Assembly (NCBI GenBank): GCA_947068385.1
Contig: CAMTBF010000008.1
Span: 1 to 20,701, forward strand
DNA: 20,701 nucleotides
Direction: 5' to 3'
Source of the DNA: an uncultured Lachnospiraceae bacterium
Lineage (GTDB): Bacteria > Bacillota > Clostridia > Lachnospirales > Lachnospiraceae
Shown here: positions 1-9,123 of the stretch, piece after piece
Layout of the letters: every line of letters starts with the position of its first letter
Position numbering within the stretch: the first letter of the stretch is position 1
The notes under the pieces: model-generated
Database searches by the model: none
Seen by the model: only the letters and a program-made list of their open reading frames with translations
What the model was told of the DNA's origin: nothing
Made by a program: the position numbers and the translations under genes

Positions 1-235
1 TATTTATATCCGTTTTACAAACAGGATATAAGTGCAAATGTAATAAATAGAGAGATTGTCTGTTACGGCAGATTCGCTTAAAGTATGTGATAATCCGATA
101 TTGAAGAAGTATGGCTATAGGAAAATAAGATTCGAGAAACATAGATTCCTTATGGTATACAAAATTCAGGATAATCAGGTGCTTGTTGACGGCATGTTCC
201 ATGAACTACAGGATTATGATGGGATATTGATCTGA
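1..235 (+). pseudogene. RelE/ParE-family toxin remnant, 5' cut by window edge, frameshifted
   Basis: The frame ending at the TGA at 233-235 reads like the C-terminal half of a RelE/ParE-type toxin: an N-P-I-L-K-K-Y-G-Y-R-K-I motif, a strand F-L-M-V-Y-K-I, a turn D-N-Q-V and a final strand ending H-E-L-Q-D-Y. In the family the last part matches the strand that carries the usual R-R-D-Y/R-Q-D-W signature. This frame has a stop at 44-46. The preceding helix-like residues (Y-K-Q-D-I-S-A-N-V-I-N-R) lie in the +1 frame, which itself stops at 79-81, so the gene appears frameshifted near 47-55. Any start codon or antitoxin would lie outside the window. The DNA is clearly more AT-rich than the genes from 755 onward, which suggests acquired and decaying DNA. 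Family assignment is by motif pattern only. Confidence 0.5.
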
Positions 236-298
236 GAGCTTCATTTAGACGAAAGGCTGCGGAGTCAGCGAGATAAAGAAAAGGGTGTGGAGCCATAA

Positions 299-463
299 TC
301 CTTTTTGACCAGTAAAGAATCCCATAAGAACTATTTCTTATATTACATTGAAGGCAATCAAGTAAATGTCAAGGAAATGTATGATGAGCGGCAGGACTAT
401 GCAAGAAGTATGTTTGGAATAATCACGACTAGTCAGGATACGCTGGATTATTGGGATGAATGA
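299..463 (+). pseudogene. second RelE/ParE-family toxin C-terminal remnant
   Basis: An open frame after the TAA at 296-298 runs to the TGA at 461-463 and has no plausible start. It encodes H-K-N-Y-F-L-Y-Y-I-E-G-N-Q-V followed by V-K-E-M-Y-D-E-R-Q-D-Y-A-R, the terminal beta strands of a RelE/ParE-like toxin. It parallels the remnant just upstream (H-R-F-L-M-V-Y-K-I-Q-D-N-Q-V ... H-E-L-Q-D-Y), so the two look paralogous. The N-terminal half is missing; bases 236-298 hold no recognisable part of it. A 22-codon frame (456-524, MNDKKAVDVSEE...) overlaps its end; I do not recognise it and it may be chance. Alternatively this is one rearranged toxin gene, or simply degenerate DNA. Confidence 0.45.
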
Positions 464-543
464 TAAAAAGGCGGTGGATGTATCCGAAGAGATATTGCTT
501 ATTTTGGGGAATTGCGACAGCTGATTGAATGGAAGATGAGAGC

Positions 544-585
544 AAAGGGAAGGATTTCCGTTAGGATGGAAAAGCTTCCCTTTTT
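544..585 (+). terminator. intrinsic terminator upstream of the uvrB promoter
   Basis: A perfect 9-bp stem (AAAGGGAAG at 544-552, CTTCCCTTT at 575-583) encloses a second 5-bp stem (TTTCC/GGAAA). The outer arm runs into five T residues (581-585). It closes off the toxin-remnant region and insulates the uvrB promoter. Confidence 0.7.
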
Positions 586-612
586 GTATGGAAAGAACAG
601 TTGTAAAAAACA

Positions 613-637
613 GAACAAGAATTCGGAACAAATGTTC
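613..637. promoter_or_regulatory. LexA (SOS) operator, perfect box plus an adjacent imperfect box
   Basis: GAACAAATGTTC at 626-637 fits the Gram-positive LexA/DinR core GAAC-N4-GTTC exactly and is flanked by G/C as in CGAAC...GTTCG. One base upstream, GAACAAGAATTC (613-624) matches 7 of the 8 fixed positions. The site lies about 20 bp upstream of the candidate -35 box and about 120 bp upstream of uvrB, a classical SOS gene in Firmicutes. LexA itself is not in the window, so SOS control is inference from site and target. Confidence 0.75.
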
Positions 638-657
638 TGGAAATTGCTGTTTGCATC

Positions 658-686
658 TATACAAATAAAATGTCGTATGGTATAAT
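658..686 (+). promoter_or_regulatory. sigma-A-type promoter for uvrB-uvrA
   Basis: TATACA (658-663) and a consensus TATAAT (681-686) are separated by exactly 17 bp. The leader to the uvrB ATG is about 62 bp. It lies just downstream of the LexA box. Confidence 0.65.
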
Positions 687-754
687 CAAAGTTACTTTTG
701 TGCTGTCCGGTTGGATATGTGAAACTTTCCGCTGAATTATGGAGGTGATATTTC

Positions 755-2779
755 ATGCAGAACGAACCGAAGACTTTCATGGAACAGAAACCATTCAAGC
801 TCCATTCCGAATATAAGCCCACCGGAGACCAGCCCGCAGCCATAGCCGAGCTGGTGAAAGGCTTCCGGGAGGGCAACCAGTTCCAGACCCTGCTGGGAGT
901 CACAGGCTCCGGCAAGACCTTCACCATGGCCAACGTGATTGCCGCCCTGAACAAGCCCACTTTGGTAATAGCCCACAATAAGACTCTGGCCGGACAGTTG
1001 TACGGCGAGTTCAAGGAGTTCTTCCCTGAGAACGCGGTAGAATACTTTGTCTCCTACTACGACTACTACCAGCCCGAAGCCTACGTCCCCTCCAGCGACA
1101 CCTACATCGCCAAGGACTCCTCCATCAACGACGAGATAGACAAGTTGCGCCTGTCCGCCACGGCCTCCCTGACAGAGCGCAGGGACGTGGTGGTGGTGGC
1201 CAGCGTGTCCTGCATCTACGGCCTGGGCAGCCCGGACGAGTACCAGGACATGATCGTCTCCCTGCGCCCCGGCATGATAAAGGACAGGGACCAGGTGCTG
1301 CGGGAGCTGGTGGACATCCAGTACACCCGCAACGAGATGGACATGCACAGAGGGTGCTTTAGGGTGCACGGGGACGTCATCGAGGTGTACCCGGCCCAGG
1401 GCGGGGACTACTTCATCCGCATCGAGTTCTTCGGCGACGAAATCGACCGTATCGCCGAGATAGAACCTCTGTCCGGCAGGGTGCACGCGGTGCTGAACCA
1501 TATCGCCATCTTCCCGGCCTCCCACTACGTAGTCTCCATGGACAAGATTAAGGCCGCCTGCGACAATATCGAAAAAGAGATGGAAGAGCGGGTGCGCTTC
1601 TTCAAGGGGGAGGACAAGCTCATAGAAGCCCAGCGCATCGCCGAGCGGACCAACTTCGACATCGAGATGCTGCGGGAGACGGGTTTCTGCTCCGGCATCG
1701 AGAACTACTCCCGTCACCTCAACGCCATGCCCGAGGGAGCACCGCCATTGACCCTGATGGACTTCTTCCCGGATGACTTCCTGATCATCATCGACGAGTC
1801 CCACATGACCATCCCCCAGATCCGGGGGATGTACGCGGGAGACCGCTCCAGGAAGCAGACATTGGTGGACTACGGCTTCCGCCTGCCCTCGGCCCTGGAC
1901 AACAGGCCTCTGAACTTTGAAGAGTTCGAGACCCATATCGACCAGATGATGTTCGTCTCCGCCACCCCCTCGGATTACGAGGAGGCCCACGAGCTGCTGC
2001 GCACGGAGCAGATCATCCGCCCCACGGGCCTGCTGGACCCCGAGGTGGACGTGCGCCCCGTAGAGGGCCAGATTGATGACCTGATCGGCGAAATCAATAG
2101 AGAGACTGCAAAGCACAACAAAGTGCTGGTCACCACCCTGACCAAGCGCATGGCGGAGGACTTGACGGACTACATGAAGGACGTAGGCATCCGGGTGAAG
2201 TACCTCCACTCGGACATCGACACCCTGGAGAGGGCGGAGATCATCCGGGACATGCGCCTGGATGTGTTCGACGTGCTGGTGGGCATCAACCTGCTGCGGG
2301 AGGGCCTGGACATCCCGGAGATCTCTTTGGTGGCCATCCTGGACGCGGACAAGGAAGGGTTCCTGCGCAGCGCCACCTCCCTGATTCAGACCATCGGCCG
2401 CGCCGCCAGGAACGCCGAGGGTCATGTGGTCATGTACGCGGATACCATCACGGACTCCATGCGGGTGGCATTAGACGAAACTAACCGCCGCCGCGAGATC
2501 CAGATGAAATATAATGAAGCCAACGGCATCACCCCCACAACCATAAAGAAATCCGTCCGCGACCTGATAGCCATCTCCAAGGTCATCGCCAAGGAGGAGA
2601 TGCGCTTCGAGAAGGATCCTGAATCTATGAGCCGCAAGGAACTGGAGAAGCTGATCGCGGACGTGCAGAAGAAGATGCAGAAGGCCGCCGCCGACCTGAA
2701 CTTCGAGGCCGCCGCGGAGCTGCGGGACAAGATGATCGAGCTGAAGGAGAAGCTGCGGGATTATAATAAGGAAGAATAA
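755..2779 (+). CDS. uvrB: UvrB, excinuclease ABC subunit B
   Basis: UvrB is the damage-verifying helicase-like subunit of nucleotide excision repair: UvrA2-UvrB loads it on DNA and it then recruits UvrC for incision. The 674-residue length is normal. Visible are the Walker A GVTGSGKT (about 48-55), the aromatic beta-hairpin that locks onto one DNA strand ([10 protein letters not shown], about 100-110), the Walker B region I-I-I-D-E-S-H, the C-terminal helicase motifs ([16 protein letters not shown]) and the C-terminal UVR motif that contacts UvrC (about 633-670). The start is fixed by GGAGGTG at 741-747, 7 bases before the ATG. uvrA follows after 43 bp, forming the usual uvrBA operon, and a LexA box with promoter lies upstream. 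Confidence 0.98.
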   Translation: MQNEPKTFMEQKPFKLHSEYKPTGDQPAAIAELVKGFREGNQFQTLLGVTGSGKTFTMANVIAALNKPTLVIAHNKTLAGQLYGEFKEFFPENAVEYFVSYYDYYQPEAYVPSSDTYIAKDSSINDEIDKLRLSATASLTERRDVVVVASVSCIYGLGSPDEYQDMIVSLRPGMIKDRDQVLRELVDIQYTRNEMDMHRGCFRVHGDVIEVYPAQGGDYFIRIEFFGDEIDRIAEIEPLSGRVHAVLNHIAIFPASHYVVSMDKIKAACDNIEKEMEERVRFFKGEDKLIEAQRIAERTNFDIEMLRETGFCSGIENYSRHLNAMPEGAPPLTLMDFFPDDFLIIIDESHMTIPQIRGMYAGDRSRKQTLVDYGFRLPSALDNRPLNFEEFETHIDQMMFVSATPSDYEEAHELLRTEQIIRPTGLLDPEVDVRPVEGQIDDLIGEINRETAKHNKVLVTTLTKRMAEDLTDYMKDVGIRVKYLHSDIDTLERAEIIRDMRLDVFDVLVGINLLREGLDIPEISLVAILDADKEGFLRSATSLIQTIGRAARNAEGHVVMYADTITDSMRVALDETNRRREIQMKYNEANGITPTTIKKSVRDLIAISKVIAKEEMRFEKDPESMSRKELEKLIADVQKKMQKAAADLNFEAAAELRDKMIELKEKLRDYNKEE

Positions 2780-2822
2780 GCACGGCTCCCAATATAGAAA
2801 ACAGAAAAGAGAAGAAGCGAAT

Positions 2823-5717
<2,895 letters not shown>

Positions 5718-5769
5718 AGAAGAGAAAGGATTCTGCCGAAATTGTTATATAACCTGACAGTTCCTCTGA

Positions 5770-5785
5770 CTGCCCCTGGGGGCAG
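5770..5785. other. short GC-rich hairpin after uvrA
   Basis: CTGCCCC and GGGGCAG form a 7-bp perfect stem with a 2-nt centre (physically a 6-bp stem with a 4-nt loop). It lies 52 bp after the uvrA stop. No T-run follows at once; the next is about 20 bp downstream (5805-5811), so it is not a textbook terminator. It may slow or help terminate uvrBA transcription. Confidence 0.4.
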
Positions 5786-5814
5786 CGGCTTATGGTCTGT
5801 ACACATTTTTTAAA

Positions 5815-5838
5815 ATTTTCATAAACCCCTATGAAAAT
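5815..5838. promoter_or_regulatory. 9-bp-arm inverted repeat at the mreB promoter
   Basis: ATTTTCATA (5815-5823) and TATGAAAAT (5830-5838) are exact inverted repeats around the 6-bp spacer AACCCC. The right arm occupies the place where the -35 of the mreB promoter should be, so it may be a repressor operator. A six-T run follows at 5843-5848, so an AT-rich terminator for uvrBA is the alternative reading. No known regulator was matched. Confidence 0.5.
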
Positions 5839-5852
5839 GGAATTTTTTCGGT

Positions 5853-5858
5853 TATAAT
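5853..5858 (+). promoter_or_regulatory. -10 element for the mreB-flagellar rod operon
   Basis: A consensus TATAAT lies about 70 bp upstream of the mreB start, preceded by AT-rich DNA. At 17-bp spacing the -35 position (5830-5835, TATGAA) is poor and falls inside the inverted repeat, so activation or a weak -35 is possible. No flagellar sigma-28-like promoter is evident. Confidence 0.5.
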
Positions 5859-5928
5859 ATAAAACGATTGGAAATATGTTATCTATTTGGAGCCGGGAAT
5901 CCGTTGAGAGATAGAAAGGGGCAGCAGC

Positions 5929-6921
5929 ATGCAGTGTACGGACATTGGAATCGATTTGGGTACAGCCAGCATTTTAGTATACATCAGAGGAAAGGGCGTC
6001 GTGTTGAAGGAGCCCTCGGTGGTGGCCTTTGACAGGGACACCCAGAAGATCAAGGCCATCGGGGAGGACGCCAGGCTCATGCTGGGCAGGACGCCCGGGA
6101 ACATCGTGGCCGTCAGGCCCCTGCGCCAGGGGGTCATCTCGGACTATACCGTCACCGAGAAGATGATGAAGTATTTCATCCAGAAGGCCCTGGGCAGGAG
6201 ATCCTTCCGCAAGCCCCGCATCGCCGTGTGCGTCCCCAGCGGCGTCACGGAGGTGGAGAAGAAGGCCGTGGAGGATGCCACTTACCAGGCGGGGGCCAGG
6301 GACGTGGACATCATCGAGGAGCCCATCGCAGCCGCCATCGGCGCGGGCATCGACATCGCCAAGCCCTGCGGGAACATGATCGTGGACATCGGCGGCGGTA
6401 CTTCCGACATCGCTGTCATTTCTCTGGGCGGCACGGTGGTCAGCGCCTCCATCAAGGTGGCTGGGGACGATTTCGACGAGGCAATCGTGCGCTATATGCG
6501 CAAGAAGCATAACCTGCTGATCGGCGAGAGGACGGCGGAGGACCTGAAGATCAAGATCGGATCCGCCTACAAGCGGCCGGAGGTGGACTACATGGACGTC
6601 AGGGGCCGCAACCTGGTCACAGGCCTGCCCAAGACGGTGAAGGTGTCCTCCGAGGAGACCGAGGAGGCCCTCCGGGAGACCACCTCCCAGGTGGTGGAGA
6701 CCATCCACAGCGTGCTGGAGAAGACCCCGCCCGAGCTGGCGGCTGACATCGCGGACAGGGGCATCGTGCTCACGGGCGGCGGAAGCCTCCTGCGGGGACT
6801 GGAGGAGCTGATCTCCTCCAAGACGGGCATCAACACCATCACCGCCGAGGATCCCATGACGGCGGTGGCCATCGGTACCGGGAAATATGTGGAATTCCTC
6901 TCAGGCTATAATGAGAGATAG
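5929..6921 (+). CDS. mbl: MreB/Mbl actin-like cell-shape protein
   Basis: MreB-family proteins polymerise under the membrane with ATP and guide elongasome peptidoglycan synthesis. This one has 330 residues, normal length. It shows the N-terminal phosphate loop D-I-G-I-D-L-G-T-A, the family P-S-V-V-A, a second phosphate loop D-I-G-G-G-T-S-D-I-A, E-E-P-I-A-A-A-I-G, the I-G-E-R-T-A-E motif and adenine-side T-G-G-G-S-L-L-R-G. The start follows GAAAGGGG (5914-5921). It is not next to mreC/mreD; flagellar rod genes follow after 42 bp, the arrangement of Bacillus mbl-flhO-flhP. That context favours an Mbl-type paralogue over canonical mreB, but sequence alone does not settle which. Confidence 0.93.
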   Translation: MQCTDIGIDLGTASILVYIRGKGVVLKEPSVVAFDRDTQKIKAIGEDARLMLGRTPGNIVAVRPLRQGVISDYTVTEKMMKYFIQKALGRRSFRKPRIAVCVPSGVTEVEKKAVEDATYQAGARDVDIIEEPIAAAIGAGIDIAKPCGNMIVDIGGGTSDIAVISLGGTVVSASIKVAGDDFDEAIVRYMRKKHNLLIGERTAEDLKIKIGSAYKRPEVDYMDVRGRNLVTGLPKTVKVSSEETEEALRETTSQVVETIHSVLEKTPPELAADIADRGIVLTGGGSLLRGLEELISSKTGINTITAEDPMTAVAIGTGKYVEFLSGYNER

Positions 6922-6963
6922 GGACAGATTCAGGAGAAAAGGCATCAGGAGGCAGCAAATCAA

Positions 6964-7743
6964 ATGCTAAAAGGTTTATACACGGCTTATACCGCCATGG
7001 TCAACGAACAGCACCGGATGGACACTCTGACCAACAACCTGGCCAACGCGTCCACGGTGGGCTTCAAGAAGGAGGGCGCCACCAGCCAGTGCTTTTCGGA
7101 CGTGCTCACGGTGAAGATCAAAGACCGCTCGGACGGCCATTACGCCTACGCCGAGCACATCGGCAGGAACAATCCCGGCGTGAAGATCGGGGAGAACTAT
7201 ACGGACTACACCCAGGGCTCCTACCGCGTCACGGGCAACACCTATGACCTGGCCATAGCGGGGGACGGCTTCTTTGCCATCGAGTTCACCAACAAGGCGG
7301 GGGAGACCTCCACCATGTACACCCGGGCAGGCCAGTTCACCCTGAACAAGGAGGGGTATCTGGTGAACGAGGACGGCGATTACGTGCTGGACAATCAGAG
7401 CCGGAGGATACGGCTGAACACCCTGCTGGACTCGAAGATCGACGAGAACGGGACCATATTCCAGAACGACGTGGCTGTGGCCAGGATTGGCCTTACCGAT
7501 TTCGAGGATTACGACTATCTGGAGAAATACGGCGAGACCTATTACAGGCCCATAGAGGGGGCCAGGACCACCCAGGCCAACGCGGCGATCAACTCGGGCT
7601 ATCTGGAGATGTCCAATGTCCAGGTGGTGTCCGAGATGGTGAATCTGATCGCCATCACCCGGAATTATGAGAGCAGCCAGAAAATCATCCAGACCTATGA
7701 CGGTTCCCTGGAAATCGCGGCCACCCAGCTGGGCAGGGTCTAA
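6964..7743 (+). CDS. flgF: flagellar basal-body rod protein, FlgF/FlhO-like
   Basis: This 259-residue protein is of the FlgE/F/G rod-hook family and would form part of the flagellar rod. It has the N-terminal rod motif (T-L-T-N-N-L-A-N-A-S-T-V-G-F-K, about 20-35), the central L-A-I-A-G-D-G-F-F-A-I block (about 97-107) and the conserved C-terminal helix (N-V-Q-V-V-S-E-M-V-N-L-I, then Y-E-S-S-Q-K). It has no cleaved signal peptide, as expected for a substrate of the flagellar type III export apparatus. AGGAGG (6947-6952) precedes the ATG by 11 bases. It lies between mreB and flgG, matching flhO in Bacillus. It could equally be named a second FlgG-type protein. Confidence 0.88.
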   Translation: MLKGLYTAYTAMVNEQHRMDTLTNNLANASTVGFKKEGATSQCFSDVLTVKIKDRSDGHYAYAEHIGRNNPGVKIGENYTDYTQGSYRVTGNTYDLAIAGDGFFAIEFTNKAGETSTMYTRAGQFTLNKEGYLVNEDGDYVLDNQSRRIRLNTLLDSKIDENGTIFQNDVAVARIGLTDFEDYDYLEKYGETYYRPIEGARTTQANAAINSGYLEMSNVQVVSEMVNLIAITRNYESSQKIIQTYDGSLEIAATQLGRV

Positions 7744-7777
7744 TATAGGAAGGATTTGAAAGGAAGGAAACAGTACT

Positions 7778-8593
7778 ATGGTACGTAGCTTATGGACAGC
7801 GGCAACCGGCATGATTGCCCAGCAGACGAATCTCGACACCATCGCCAACAACCTGGCCAACGTGAACACCCAGGGCTATAAGACCCATGTGAACGAGTTC
7901 AAGACACTGTTGTATCAGACCCTGCAGACCAGGACCACCACGGCCAACGGGGAGCAGAAGCCCACCAGCGCCCAGGTGGGGCTGGGCGTGCGCAATTCCG
8001 CCATCACCACCATATTCCGGCAGGGGAACGCGCTGGCCTCGGACAGCGATACCGCTTTCCTGATAGACGGCAAGGGCTTCTTCGCGGTGCGGGGGGCGGA
8101 CGGCAATACCTACTACACCCGCAACGGCAATTTCCAGTTCACCCTGGCCACCAACGGCAACATGCTGGCCAACGAGGACGGGCTCCCGGTGATGGACACC
8201 AATGGACGGCCCATCATCCTGAACCAGAACTACATAGTCACCAACATCACGGTGAGCGAGGACGGAGAGCTGTGCTATCCGGACGCAAAGAACAATCCCC
8301 AGCCCATGGGGATCCGTATCGGACTGTTCCAGTTCAACAATCCCAACGGCCTGAACAAGCTGGCGAACACCCTGTATGAGCAGTCCGCGGCCAGCGGCCA
8401 GCCCATCAATGAGGCCACCAGCACGGCGGTGGAGAAGAGCAAGGTATACCAGAATTATCTGGAGGGCTCCAACGTGCAGGTAGTGGACGAGATGGTGAAC
8501 ATGATCGTGGCCCAGCGCGCCTATGAGCTGAACTCCAAGGCCATCACCACTTCCGACGAGATGCTGCAGCAGGCCAACAATCTACGGCGATAG
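7778..8593 (+). CDS. flgG: flagellar distal rod protein FlgG (FlhP-like)
   Basis: FlgG forms the distal rod of the flagellar basal body. The 271 residues begin M-V-R-S-L-W-T-A-A-T-G-M, followed by the rod motif I-A-N-N-L-A-N-V-N-T-Q-G-Y-K. The central F-L-I-D-G-K-G-F-F-A-V block and the C-terminal motif S-N-V-Q-V-V-D-E-M-V-N-M-I-V-A-Q-R-A-Y-E are typical of FlgG and closer to consensus than in the preceding paralogue. An AAGGAAGG site precedes the start. The stop codon TAG (8591-8593) is embedded in the ribosome binding site of the next gene, which points to coupled translation. Confidence 0.93.
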   Translation: MVRSLWTAATGMIAQQTNLDTIANNLANVNTQGYKTHVNEFKTLLYQTLQTRTTTANGEQKPTSAQVGLGVRNSAITTIFRQGNALASDSDTAFLIDGKGFFAVRGADGNTYYTRNGNFQFTLATNGNMLANEDGLPVMDTNGRPIILNQNYIVTNITVSEDGELCYPDAKNNPQPMGIRIGLFQFNNPNGLNKLANTLYEQSAASGQPINEATSTAVEKSKVYQNYLEGSNVQVVDEMVNMIVAQRAYELNSKAITTSDEMLQQANNLRR

Positions 8594-8607
8594 GAGGTAA
8601 TTAAATA

Positions 8608-9030
8608 ATGGATTTCAGCAATATAACTGGCATGTACGCCGACACCTACGCCAGCGCTGCCAATCAGCGGGCGGCGGGGCTGCAGGATAAGCTGAAGGAC
8701 GCGGACTACGCGAAGGCCACGGACGCGGAGCTGATGGATGCCTGCAAGCAGTTCGAGGCCTACTTCATCGAGCAGATGTACAAGGGCATGATGAAGACCA
8801 TCCCTACCAATGAGAACACCTCCAACTACACGGCCACCATGATGGACTACTACAAGGATCAGATGGTACAGAGCCTGGCGGAGGAGACCTCGAACCAGAA
8901 CGGCGGCTTCGGCCTGGCGCAGATGCTGTATGACCAGATGAAGCGCAATTTCGGCACCACAGAGATCCCCTCGGCCGCGGAGGATGCCGCCGCTGCAGAA
9001 GGCGCAGCCGCCGTGGGGGAGGATCGGTAA
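8608..9030 (+). CDS. flgJ: rod-binding protein, FlgJ N-terminal-domain type
   Basis: This 140-residue protein carries the rod-binding domain found at the N-terminus of FlgJ: E-L-M-D-A-C-K-Q-F-E-A-Y-F-I-E-Q-M-Y-K (about 44-62), a Met-rich helix with M-M-D-Y-Y, and G-G-F-G-L-A-Q-M-L-Y near 97-106. It lacks the C-terminal peptidoglycan hydrolase of proteobacterial FlgJ, as is common in Firmicutes, so it probably only chaperones rod assembly. The last 20 or so residues are Ala/Glu-rich and likely disordered. TAGGAGG overlaps the flgG stop. It completes the mreB-flgF-flgG cluster, and a stem-loop follows 30 bp after the stop. Confidence 0.85.
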   Translation: MDFSNITGMYADTYASAANQRAAGLQDKLKDADYAKATDAELMDACKQFEAYFIEQMYKGMMKTIPTNENTSNYTATMMDYYKDQMVQSLAEETSNQNGGFGLAQMLYDQMKRNFGTTEIPSAAEDAAAAEGAAAVGEDR

Positions 9031-9047
9031 TCAGGATAAATGAGACA

Positions 9048-9059
9048 GAACATACATTC
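9048..9059. promoter_or_regulatory. possible degenerate LexA box upstream of recD2
   Basis: GAACATACATTC matches 7 of the 8 fixed bases of GAAC-N4-GTTC, with the same GTTC to ATTC deviation as the imperfect half of the uvrB site. It lies 65 bp before recD2, a DNA repair helicase. A stem-loop sits between the site and the gene and I see no convincing promoter, so chance is a real possibility. Confidence 0.25.
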
Positions 9060-9097
9060 AGGACAAGGCTGCTTGCGTGGAGAGGCAGCCTTGTTCT
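9060..9097 (+). terminator. stem-loop between the flagellar cluster and recD2
   Basis: AGGACAAGGCTGC (9060-9072) pairs with GCAGCCTTGTTCT (9085-9097), 13 bp with a single G-T pair, around a 12-nt loop. The downstream tract is only moderately T-rich (TTGTTCTGATAT). It probably terminates or attenuates the mreB-flg transcript. It ends just before the recD2 start. Confidence 0.55.
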
Positions 9098-9123
9098 GAT
9101 ATATGAGAATGCGGGGAATCCGG

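Noticed and set aside
1..754. Insertion sequence or phage attachment site at the left edge
   Set aside because: No transposase or integrase motif, no terminal inverted repeats or target duplication, and no tRNA end are visible in the sequence given.
737..2425. Long minus-strand open frame opposite uvrB (562 codons)
   Set aside because: It mirrors the GC-rich codon pattern of uvrB, its product is repetitive V/H/L/G-rich without any recognisable motif, and uvrB on the other strand is certain.
5770..5785. GC-rich hairpin as a certain uvrA terminator
   Set aside because: No T-run follows within 15 bp, so it is listed only as a hairpin.
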